Counted from the stretch's first letter, positions 1 to 6,167 are shown. The stretch is DNA of 6,700 nt from DASTCC01 sp035711465 (GCA_035711465.1 DASTCC010000440.1:1-6700), one strand, 5' to 3'. A program made the numbers and translations. The notes: a model not told the origin generated them from the sequence alone.

Positions 1-1744
1 GCGGCAGACCGTCGAGCGCCCCGGCGCCGCGCTCGAGCGTCGTGCCGCGCGCGGCGTAGCCATAGGCGAGCTGCGCGGTTTCGCGCGGTCCGAGCGTGTG
101 GCCGAGCTTCTCGGCCTGATTCATCGCGTCGGCGCCGCGATCGATGTCCTCGATGCCGTAAATGAACGTCCGGGCCAGGCCGAGGAACGGATCGGGCCAG
201 TTCGGCCGCAGCGCCGCGGCTTCGCGAAAGGCCGCGACGGCCGCGGCGAACTCCTGCTGGGCCTGTGCCGTCTGCCGCTCCTTCTGGCGGGCCTCGCCGT
301 CGATGCGATGCAGATGCCCTTCCGCGTACCGGAGCGTGCCGCGCAGACGCGAATCCGAAGGCGCGACGCGCGAGGCGCGGGCGAGCGCCGTAGCCGCGGC
401 GCTCCATTGCGCCGACCACACCGTTGACGCCGACATCCGGTAGCTTTCGACGACGCGATCCGCGAGCGTCAGCGACTGCGCCGCGAGCGCCTCCTCGAGC
501 GGCCGCAAGCCGAGGCCGTAAAGCAGACTCCAGCGAGCGAGGCCATCGTAGTGGGTCCACGTCTCTGCGAGCTGCGCGAACTCCTGCGTCGGGACGCCCG
601 CCGCGAGACGCCGCGCTCGCAGGTTCACGAACGACTCGTTGAGCAGCAGAACGAAAACCAGTCCGGCCGCGATGGCCAGCAGCCTCCGGCGCGCCGGTTG
701 CCATCGCGAGGCCGGCGCCGGCGCCGGCGCGAGATCGCGCGTCGCATTCGAATCGATCCGGGAGTCGTCCGTGGCACCGGGACGCGCCACCGGTCTCGTC
801 ACCGGCTCGTCCGCCCGCGGCTCTCGAACCCGCCGCGTTGGCGGCTCGTCGGAGATTCTGGCCGGCCACGCCTCGGCCTCCGCGAGCGTCGGCACGTTCT
901 GAAGAAAGCGCTCGAGATCCTCCCGAATCGCCGTCGCGCTGGCGTAGCGATCGTGCGGATAGGGCGCGAGCAGCTTGGCGACGATCGCCTGTAGCGGCAG
1001 CGGCGCTTCGTCGGGCGGCTCCGGCGAACGGCGCGAGCTGATCAGGCGCTCGAGCTGCCGCGTATTGCTCGCGCGAAACGCCGGCCGGCCCGCGACCATC
1101 TCGTAGAGGATCGCGCCGACCGCCCACGCATCGGTTTGCCGATCCCGTTCGCCGCTGTCCAGGCACTCGGGCGACAGGTACGGCGTGCTGTAGAACTGGT
1201 TGCGCGTCACCCGGCGCGTCAGCGACAGCGACTTCGCGGCGCCGAAGTCGAGCACCTTCACCCGATCGTCGGGCGTCAGCCGCACGTTGTCCGGCTTGAG
1301 ATCGTTGTGCAGCAGCGTCAGCGGCGACGAACCCTGCGTCTCGCTGTCGAGCCGATCGACCTCTTCGAGGAACTGGCAGAGCTGGATGGCGATGCCGACG
1401 GCGCGGCGGGGATCCATCGGTCCGCGGCGGATCGCCGCCGAGAGATCCTCGCCCTCGACGTACTCCATCGCGATGTAGAGGTACCCGTCCGCATGCCCGA
1501 GCTCGTGGACGCGAGGCACGAACGGGCTCGCCGGCAGGAAGCTTCGCTGCAGCTCGGCGCCGCGCTGCTCGGCGACCGCGGTTTCGTGGTCGTCGGCGCC
1601 GGGCCCGTCCGGGACGATCTTCAGCGCCACGAGCAAACCGCCGGGCCGCGTGTCCTGGGCGAGGAAGACCTGGCCCATCCCGCCGTGCCCGATGGCCCGG
1701 TGAATCTCGTACGGCCCGATCTGGCGGAAGTAGGTCGTGCTCAT
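1..1744 (-). CDS. Hanks-type Ser/Thr protein kinase with membrane span and TPR-like C-terminal region (3' end beyond window)
   Basis: The reading frame is open from ATG at 1744 to the left edge (581 codons, no stop), so the C-terminus is missing. Kinase motifs run in order: glycine loop IGHGGMGQVF (residues 18-27), VALK with Lys42, candidate helix-C Glu64, catalytic loop HNDLKPDN (146-153; catalytic Asp148), DFG at 166-168, SPE at 191-193, and DAWAVG at 205-210. The catalytic loop has Asn instead of Arg before Asp148, so this is a non-RD kinase. The domain ends near residue 285. A Pro/Ala linker follows, containing three GCCGGC hexamers (711-730), then a short hydrophobic span LLAIAAGLVFVLLL (about 355-368). 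Residues 440-580 are Ala-rich amphipathic helices resembling TPRs (for example FAAAVAAFREAAALRPNWPD). Known for the family: the kinase domain is cytoplasmic and phosphorylates Ser/Thr. Inferred: the TPR-like part is periplasmic and senses or scaffolds. The ATG lies 4 bases after the phosphatase stop, with only a weak Shine-Dalgarno, which suggests translational coupling. Confidence 0.94.
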   Translation of the reverse strand, partial: MSTTYFRQIGPYEIHRAIGHGGMGQVFLAQDTRPGGLLVALKIVPDGPGADDHETAVAEQRGAELQRSFLPASPFVPRVHELGHADGYLYIAMEYVEGEDLSAAIRRGPMDPRRAVGIAIQLCQFLEEVDRLDSETQGSSPLTLLHNDLKPDNVRLTPDDRVKVLDFGAAKSLSLTRRVTRNQFYSTPYLSPECLDSGERDRQTDAWAVGAILYEMVAGRPAFRASNTRQLERLISSRRSPEPPDEAPLPLQAIVAKLLAPYPHDRYASATAIREDLERFLQNVPTLAEAEAWPARISDEPPTRRVREPRADEPVTRPVARPGATDDSRIDSNATRDLAPAPAPASRWQPARRRLLAIAAGLVFVLLLNESFVNLRARRLAAGVPTQEFAQLAETWTHYDGLARWSLLYGLGLRPLEEALAAQSLTLADRVVESYRMSASTVWSAQWSAAATALARASRVAPSDSRLRGTLRYAEGHLHRIDGEARQKERQTAQAQQEFAAAVAAFREAAALRPNWPDPFLGLARTFIYGIEDIDRGADAMNQAEKLGHTLGPRETAQLAYGYAARGTTLERGAGALDGLP

Positions 1745-1748
1745 CGCG

Positions 1749-3383
1749 TCACTGGCGTCCGCCGCGACCGGCCGGCCCTCGCGGGCTCGTTGGCGTCATC
1801 GTGAGGAACCAGTTCTCTTGACGAAGAGCGGCGCGCGTCGGTTCGTCGATGCCGGCGATGGCTTCGGGGCCGATGTCGAGGAAGACGTTTCCGGCCCAGG
1901 TCGCCCGCGCCCCTCGTTCCAGCACGAAGGCCGCCGCCGCGCGCTCGGACGACGCGTTGCGCGCGAAGGCGTTGTGAGACAGGCGAGGGGCGGCGCCGCT
2001 GCGCACGATCAACGCCGGGCCCGGGTTGTCGTGGATGTGGCTGCCGCTCAGCACGACGCCGTCGCCGCGGCCGAGATCGATCGCGACTGCCGCGGCGCCG
2101 CTCACTTCGACGTCCACCAGCCGGATACCGGCGTCGCGTGCGAGCACGGCGATGCCGAGCGGCGTCGCCGCGTCGCCGACGATGCGAAGGCCGGCCATCT
2201 CGGCCTCGACGATGCCGGTCGCAATCACCGCCGGATCGCGATCGGTGGCGCCCTCGGGCAGCCGGAGCGTTGCGGCGCGGGGCACGCGACTGATCACGCG
2301 AACGCCGTCCTTCAACGTCAGCCGCTCGCGGTATTCGCCCGGCTCGATCACCACGGTGGATCCGGGACCGGCCCGGCCAATCGCGTCCATGATCGAGTCG
2401 CCGGCGCGCACGACGATCGCGCTGGCGGGCGCGAGCAGCCGGCCCGTGAACAGCCCCGCGCCTCGCTCCGCCCAGTTCAGCCGATGCCAGTTGAGCCCGA
2501 GCAGGAACGCCGCTGCCAGCGCTGCCACGACCAAAGGCCCGATCAGCCACCGCGCCTTCGATCGTCGTCCCGTGGCGGCAGCCGCGCGCCGCGCGAACCG
2601 CTCGCCCGGCACGAAGAGGACGGTCACGTTGTCCTTGCCGCCGGCCGCGTTGGCTTCGTCGATCAGCGTGCGGACGACCTGGTCGGGCGATCGGGCGTGC
2701 GCGCGCGCCACCATGCGAATGCGCTCGGCCGGCACCTGATCGGTGAGCCCGTCGCTGCAGATCAGCAGCGCCGCGTCCGCCGGCAGATCGATCTCGGTGA
2801 CGAACACGAAGGTCTCGTCGGTGACCAGGCGCGGCGCCGAACCGACGTCGCGATACACCTCGTGCCGCCGCGGATGCTGCATCGCCTGCTGCTCGCTCAG
2901 CTCGCGCGCGTCTTCGCGTTCGCCGACCGGCGAGTGATCCGGCGTGATCTTCTCGATCTTCTCGCCGGCGATCCGATAGAGCCGCGAATCGCCGACGTGT
3001 CCGACGACGGCGCGGTCGCCGTCGAGCACGGCGACGGTGAGCACGCACGCCATGCCGTGCCATTCCGGCCGCAGCGCCGCGGCGCGATGGATCTCGTTGT
3101 TGGCGATCGTGATCGCTTCGCGGACGCGATCGGGCACGGCCCCGGTCTCCCGCCCGAGCCGCTCGCGGATCGCGGCGATCGCCCGTTCGGCGGCCTGATC
3201 GCCGGCCGCATGCCCGCCCATGCCGTCGACGACGATGAAGATGCCGCGCGCCGCATCGACATGGAAACGGTCCTCGTTGAGGACGCGCATCCGGCCGATG
3301 TCGGTGGCGCCGGCGGCACGGAGCACCCGGCGGCCGGGCGCCACCGGCGCCATCGCCGGCGCGCGGCGGCGCTCAGTCGCCAT
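1749..3383 (-). CDS. PP2C-type Ser/Thr phosphatase fused through a membrane span to a right-handed beta-helix domain
   Basis: The 544-residue protein has two halves. Residues 20-258 are a complete PPM/PP2C phosphatase: NED at 36-38, VVDGMGGH at 51-58, GHVGDSRLYR at 128-137, TPDHS at 147-151, LLICSDGLTD at 206-215 and GGKDNV at 248-253. The metal-binding aspartates (38, 53, 211, 251) are all present, so it should be active, removing phosphate from Ser/Thr with Mn/Mg. A basic stretch (RRSKAR, 273-278) precedes one hydrophobic span at about 279-297. Residues 320-500 have short hydrophobic strands typical of a pectate-lyase-like parallel beta-helix, beginning DSIMDAIGRAGPGSTVVIEP (329-348), the usual N-cap of such proteins. 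Positive-inside logic places the phosphatase in the cytoplasm and the helix outside. ATG at 3383 has GGAG four bases upstream and overlaps the previous small gene by 11 bases; Met11 is a less supported alternative start. It probably opposes the kinase encoded immediately downstream. The beta-helix ligand is unknown. Confidence 0.94.
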   Translation of the reverse strand: MATERRRAPAMAPVAPGRRVLRAAGATDIGRMRVLNEDRFHVDAARGIFIVVDGMGGHAAGDQAAERAIAAIRERLGRETGAVPDRVREAITIANNEIHRAAALRPEWHGMACVLTVAVLDGDRAVVGHVGDSRLYRIAGEKIEKITPDHSPVGEREDARELSEQQAMQHPRRHEVYRDVGSAPRLVTDETFVFVTEIDLPADAALLICSDGLTDQVPAERIRMVARAHARSPDQVVRTLIDEANAAGGKDNVTVLFVPGERFARRAAAATGRRSKARWLIGPLVVAALAAAFLLGLNWHRLNWAERGAGLFTGRLLAPASAIVVRAGDSIMDAIGRAGPGSTVVIEPGEYRERLTLKDGVRVISRVPRAATLRLPEGATDRDPAVIATGIVEAEMAGLRIVGDAATPLGIAVLARDAGIRLVDVEVSGAAAVAIDLGRGDGVVLSGSHIHDNPGPALIVRSGAAPRLSHNAFARNASSERAAAAFVLERGARATWAGNVFLDIGPEAIAGIDEPTRAALRQENWFLTMTPTSPRGPAGRGGRQ

Positions 3384-3474
3384 CGCGCTCCGTCCACGCC
3401 GCCCAGACGAGCAGGCCGACCGTCGCCGAGAGCGACAGCATCATCAGCACGCGCGCCCAGAGGAGGTAGCGCAT
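3373..3474 (-). CDS. 33-residue single-span membrane microprotein
   Basis: This short frame fills the space between the FHA and phosphatase genes. Its ATG shares one base with the FHA stop (TGATG), and its TGA lies inside the first codons of the phosphatase gene (shared bases ATGGCGACTGA). The protein starts MRYLLWARVLMM, continues through LSLSATVGLLVWAAW and ends TERDGD. It is essentially one transmembrane helix (about residues 4-26) with Arg2 and Arg8 near the N-terminus and an acidic tail, which predicts N-in/C-out topology. A partial Shine-Dalgarno (GAG of GAGAAG, 3485-3483) lies 8 bases upstream. I recognise no family. The overlaps at both ends, the hydrophobicity and the lack of any alternative use for these bases argue for a real gene. 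Position suggests a membrane partner or modulator of the FHA protein, phosphatase or kinase (inference). It could instead serve mainly to couple translation of the flanking genes. Confidence 0.72.
   Translation of the reverse strand: MRYLLWARVLMMLSLSATVGLLVWAAWTERDGD
3388..3391 (-). promoter_or_regulatory. Ribosome binding site of the phosphatase gene
   Basis: GGAG on the minus strand ends four bases before the ATG at 3383. It supports that start over the internal Met11, and so supports the 11-base overlap with the end of the microprotein gene. It lies inside the microprotein coding sequence. Confidence 0.55.
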
Positions 3475-4388
3475 CACAACTTCTCGAACTCGACGAACAC
3501 GGTGTCGGCGAGTCCGATGCGCGCCCGCGGCGGCAGCCGCGACTCGGCGCCGTTCTCGCGTTTGGCGCCACCCTCGAGGTCGTAGCCGCGCTCTATGGCG
3601 CGGCCGTCAATCGTCGTGCCGTGGGTGCTGAGGTCGATCAGGAAGCAGGCGCCGGTCGCCCGATCGAGCCGGATCCGCGCGTGCTCGCGCGAGACGTTGT
3701 CGTTGGCGGCGATGCGCACGTCGACCGGGAACATCGTGCCGCCGCGCCCGATCGTCGTCGACTCGCGCACCACCTCGTGAAGGTGCGCGCCCTTCAGATC
3801 TTCGAACAGCAGCCGCGCGTAGACGGTCGGCCGGCGCGCCGGCGCGTCGTCAATCCGGTCGGGCGAGGCCGGCGGCGATCCGGAGTGCACCGTCGTGATA
3901 CGCCGCGTCCGGGCGCCGCTCGCGAGCTCCGGTTCGGGCGGCAGGATCAGCTCGGAGTGGACGATGATGTCGTGCTCGTGCTGCAGGTCGCCGTCGAGAT
4001 CCGGCAGGAACTCGACGTGCCAGCGCGCGTCGGCGTTCTCGAGCGGCGGCGCGGCGCGCCGCCAGCGTCCGAGCAGCCCGCGCCGGCGTCCGCGGCGGTT
4101 CTGCCGCGCCAGCTCGTCGTCGAGGGCGCGAACCGTTTCGGCGCGCAGCCGCGGCAGGATGCCCTCGAGCCGCGCGTACTCGCCCGGTGAGACGTAGACC
4201 GTGTAGCGGCTTGGCGCGATCGTCGTGTAGCGCAGCTGCTCGAGGTTCGTGCGCATGTTACGGACGACGGCCTCGATCAGATCGCCCGCGGGCCGGCGGT
4301 GGCTGGACATGATCGCGTCTGGAGATGCGGAGCGCCGCGGGACATCGCGCACCGCGCCGAGCGCGCCCGCCGCTGGATCCGAAGCCAT
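3474..4388 (-). CDS. FhaA-like protein: FhaA-type N-terminal domain plus C-terminal FHA domain
   Basis: The 304-residue protein is a probable phospho-Thr reader for the operon. Residues 33-150 resemble the FhaA N-terminal domain (DUF3662): an amphipathic start GDLIEAVVRNMRTNLEQLRY (35-54), then RYTVYVSPGEYARLEGILPR (61-80), then a WHVEFLPD strand (123-130). This is interrupted by a strongly basic loop (RRGRRRGLLGRWRRA, 98-112). A Pro/Ser-rich linker (150-187) leads to an FHA domain (189-304) with TIGRG (212-216), NVSREHARIR (231-240) and STHGT (254-258). The phosphopeptide-binding Arg215, Ser233 and His236 are present; the usual Asn of SxNG is His256. In Actinobacteria FhaA acts with PknB-type kinases in envelope control; a comparable role here is inferred. 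No signal peptide or membrane span is seen. ATG at 4388 has a weak GGCGGG ahead of it. Met27 at 4310 starts nearer the conserved domain and may be the true start. Confidence 0.9.
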   Translation of the reverse strand: MASDPAAGALGAVRDVPRRSASPDAIMSSHRRPAGDLIEAVVRNMRTNLEQLRYTTIAPSRYTVYVSPGEYARLEGILPRLRAETVRALDDELARQNRRGRRRGLLGRWRRAAPPLENADARWHVEFLPDLDGDLQHEHDIIVHSELILPPEPELASGARTRRITTVHSGSPPASPDRIDDAPARRPTVYARLLFEDLKGAHLHEVVRESTTIGRGGTMFPVDVRIAANDNVSREHARIRLDRATGACFLIDLSTHGTTIDGRAIERGYDLEGGAKRENGAESRLPPRARIGLADTVFVEFEKL

Positions 4389-4465
4389 GACCCGCCTACT
4401 ATGACCGGGAGCATGTCCGGCGCCGTGCAGGGAAATTCAAACCTTTTCGCCACCACGGGATCTGC
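4389..4465. promoter_or_regulatory. Divergent intergenic region between the FHA-phosphatase-kinase operon and the FHA-winged-helix regulator
   Basis: These 77 bases separate two divergent starts and must carry at least the regulator's promoter and probably the operon's as well. An AT-rich patch, GGAAATTCAAACCTTTTC (4431-4448), stands out from its surroundings. TACTAT at 4396-4401 is a possible -10 box for the plus strand, but no convincing -35 pairs with it. For the minus strand I find no convincing -10/-35 pair. I see no clear inverted-repeat operator. If the FHA gene starts at 4310, the control region is about 155 bases. Confidence 0.5.
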
Positions 4466-5125
4466 GTGAGAGTCCGGTTCCTCTCGTTCACGCTCGACAC
4501 CGACGCCCGCCAGCTCGTCTGCGACGGCACCGAGATCCACCTGTCGCCGAAAGCCTTCGACGTGCTGGCCATGCTGGTAGAGCACCGGCCCGCCGTGGTG
4601 CGCAAGTCCGACATCCGCGAACGGCTGTGGCCCGGCGTGCACGTCGTCGAGGCCAGCCTCACCAACCTCGTCGCCGAGATTCGCGCCGCGCTCGAAGCGA
4701 AGACGACGACGCCGATTGTCCGGACGGCGCACGGCGTCGGCTATGCGCTGGCGGTGGAAGCGGTCGACGCGGCGGCGCGGCCGGCGGACGCGCCGGCAAC
4801 GGCGCCGTGCTGGGTGGTCTGGACTCAGCAGGCGATTGCGCTCGCGCCCGGCGAGAACCTCATCGGCCGCGATCCGGGCTGCACGGTCTGGATCGACAGC
4901 GACGGCGTCTCGCGACGCCACGCACGCATTCGCGTTGCCGGCGACGCCGGCGCGACAATCGAGGATCTCGCCAGCACCAACGGCACCTACCTTCGCGGAC
5001 GCCGGATCGACGACGCCGAGCGCGTCGAGAACGGCGATCGCATCCGCGTCGGCACTGCGACGCTCGTGTTCCGCACACGCAGCGCCGCCAACGCCCCGAC
5101 GAAGCGGGTGAGATCGAAAGAGTAA
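4466..5125 (+). CDS. Transcriptional regulator: OmpR/PhoB-type winged helix fused to a C-terminal FHA domain
   Basis: The 219-residue protein begins at GTG, with GGGA (4457-4460) five bases upstream, exactly where winged-helix proteins of this type usually start. Residues 1-97 are a Trans_reg_C winged helix: N-terminal strands MRVRFLSFTLDT, HLSPKAFDVLAMLVEH (25-40), SDIRERLWPG (48-57), the recognition-helix region VEASLTNLVAEIRAAL (61-76), and the wing RTAHGVGYAL (86-95). After an Ala/Pro linker (100-113) comes an FHA domain (about 115-205) with all key residues: IGRD (133-136), VSRRHARI (148-155), STNGTYLRG (170-178). There is no receiver domain, and no BTAD domain as in mycobacterial EmbR. 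The expected behaviour is DNA binding controlled by binding to a phospho-Thr protein, plausibly the neighbouring kinase or its substrate (inference). The basic tail ends KRVRSKE. It diverges from the kinase operon. Its target genes are unknown; the shared intergenic region is the obvious first candidate. Confidence 0.93.
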   Translation: MRVRFLSFTLDTDARQLVCDGTEIHLSPKAFDVLAMLVEHRPAVVRKSDIRERLWPGVHVVEASLTNLVAEIRAALEAKTTTPIVRTAHGVGYALAVEAVDAAARPADAPATAPCWVVWTQQAIALAPGENLIGRDPGCTVWIDSDGVSRRHARIRVAGDAGATIEDLASTNGTYLRGRRIDDAERVENGDRIRVGTATLVFRTRSAANAPTKRVRSKE

Positions 5126-5136
5126 ACTTCCTGGTC

Positions 5137-5212
5137 GGTGCGGTCGGGGGCGACAGGTGCGGTCGGGTGCGATCTGCGATCCGTGCGCGGTGCGCGGTGC
5201 GGTGCGGTCGGG
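5137..5212. repeat. Three direct copies of GGTGCGGTCGGG between convergent genes
   Basis: Identical 12-mers begin at 5137, 5156 and 5201, separated by related GTGCG-rich sequence (GTGCGCGGTGCGCGGTGC at 5183-5200). They lie in the 120-base gap between the ends of the regulator and the outer-membrane barrel gene. No stable hairpin followed by a T-run is visible, so I do not call a terminator. Spacing is irregular (19 and 45 bases), so this is a degenerate GC-rich repeat patch rather than a clean tandem array. Confidence 0.7.
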
Positions 5213-5245
5213 TCCGGCGGGGTGCGAGTGGTGCGGGAAGCGCAG

Positions 5246-6154
5246 TCACCGCCACGCATACGAATACGACAGCCCGAGCTGCAGGAAATCGCCGCCGAGC
5301 CGCGTGTACGCGCCTTGGCTCACGGCGAAGCGCAACTGATGCCGTCGAACGGGCACGGCGAGCGTCAGCCCCACGCGTGAGTTGTTCTGCAGTTCGATCG
5401 CGGCGACGCCGTTGGTCGTGATGCGGCCGCCGCGCCAGAAGTTGGCGTCGAACGCCACCCACGCGCCGGGGCGAATGCCGTAGATCAGATGCCCTTGAAA
5501 CGCGGCGATCGGCGTCTGCTCGCGCCTGCCGCCGTTGAGATAGTTCGTGTTGTCGGTGAAGAGCACGACAGCGACGTCGCCTTCCACGGTCCATCGGCCG
5601 CGCCGGCGCGAGATCCCGACTTCGGGCTTGAGCGCCCAGCGGTTGGTGCCGATGTTGACGATGCGGCTGGCGTCGTACTGTCCGATCGGCGCGACGACCG
5701 TGAGGCTGACGCCGACGACGGTCTGCGCCGGTGACGATTGATAGACCGCGAACTCCTGCGGCGTCATCGCCCGCGCGCCGTAGGCGTTGACGGCGACACG
5801 AATCACCAGATCGCCCTGGCCGGTCCGTCTGCGTTCCTCGAACTGTCCGGCCAGCACACCCTGCACGTGACCGTAGACGGCAGGGAGGATGACGCCGGCG
5901 TTCGCATAACGGCCCGCGAGATCGAACGTCCGTGTCAATCCGAAGCCGACTCCCGCGAGCGTCGAGTGCCCGTCCTGCACCGGCAGCGACGGATCGAAGG
6001 TTACGCTGCCCTTCGAGAAGCTGCTGATCACGCTCACGACGTTGAAGCCGACCGGGCTCGGCGTGTAGATGCCGGGCACGAGATCCTGGGCCGCGGCCGG
6101 CGCGCCGATCGCCGCCAGCGCCAAAGCGATCGGGAGCCGAAATCGCAACCGCAA
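5246..6154 (-). CDS. Outer-membrane beta-barrel protein of the Phenol_MetA_deg (putative transporter) family
   Basis: From TTG at 6154 the protein has 302 residues: a signal peptide (RFRLPIALALAAIGAPAAAQ, ending near residue 23) and then a mature barrel starting DLVPGIYTPSPVGFN. Alternating strands with many Gly and aromatic residues continue to the C-terminus, which ends GLSYSYAWR. Family-like signatures include the NIGTNRWALKPEVGISR block, VVLFTDNTNYLNGGRREQTP, YGIRPGAWVAFDANFWRGG and a late RVGLTLAVPVRRHQLRFAVS stretch. These match the Phenol_MetA_deg family of outer-membrane proteins, often annotated as transporters without proven substrate. The frame stays open upstream to 6436, but that part is Ala/Arg-rich and is the shadow of the neighbouring gene in another frame. 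TTG is chosen because it directly precedes the signal peptide, no ATG or GTG is available there, and GGAAG (6169-6165) lies 10 bases upstream. CTG or the next TTG (6148) are alternatives. Confidence 0.88.
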   Translation of the reverse strand: MRLRFRLPIALALAAIGAPAAAQDLVPGIYTPSPVGFNVVSVISSFSKGSVTFDPSLPVQDGHSTLAGVGFGLTRTFDLAGRYANAGVILPAVYGHVQGVLAGQFEERRRTGQGDLVIRVAVNAYGARAMTPQEFAVYQSSPAQTVVGVSLTVVAPIGQYDASRIVNIGTNRWALKPEVGISRRRGRWTVEGDVAVVLFTDNTNYLNGGRREQTPIAAFQGHLIYGIRPGAWVAFDANFWRGGRITTNGVAAIELQNNSRVGLTLAVPVRRHQLRFAVSQGAYTRLGGDFLQLGLSYSYAWR

Positions 6155-6167
6155 GATCCAGGATCTT
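6153..6167. repeat. Perfect 15-base palindrome over the barrel-gene start
   Basis: AAGATCCAGGATCTT is a perfect 7-1-7 inverted repeat. It covers most of the proposed Shine-Dalgarno (GGAAG on the minus strand) and two bases of the TTG start codon. With a one-base centre it is better suited to be a dimeric protein site than an RNA hairpin, though a slightly opened hairpin would hide the ribosome binding site. Chance occurrence is possible. Confidence 0.5.

Noticed and set aside
1136..1804. A 222-codon plus-strand frame over the kinase N-terminus
   Set aside because: It lies opposite the kinase domain, whose glycine loop, HND, DFG and SPE motifs are unmistakable on the minus strand. The plus-strand product has no recognisable features.
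1741..3063. A 440-codon minus-strand frame inside the phosphatase gene
   Set aside because: It is a frame-shifted shadow of the phosphatase: extremely Arg-rich, with no motifs, and it shares the region with an intact PP2C.
1737..4190. An 817-codon plus-strand open frame antisense to the operon
   Set aside because: It is Arg/Ala/His-rich with no domain and no signal. The FHA and phosphatase genes share the same minus-strand frame, and strong GC bias at third positions keeps the opposing frame open across both. The minus-strand products carry full catalytic motifs.
4277..4921. A 214-codon minus-strand frame across the divergent promoter and regulator
   Set aside because: It covers the antisense of an intact winged-helix/FHA gene and the FHA-gene start. 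Its composition is Arg/Asp-rich with no domain.
5137..5212. CRISPR array
   Set aside because: The repeat unit is only 12 bases, spacers are 7 and 33 bases and unequal, and no cas gene is nearby.
5126..5245. Rho-independent terminator between the convergent genes
   Set aside because: The gap is GC-rich and repetitive, but I could find no clear stem-loop followed by a T-run on either strand.
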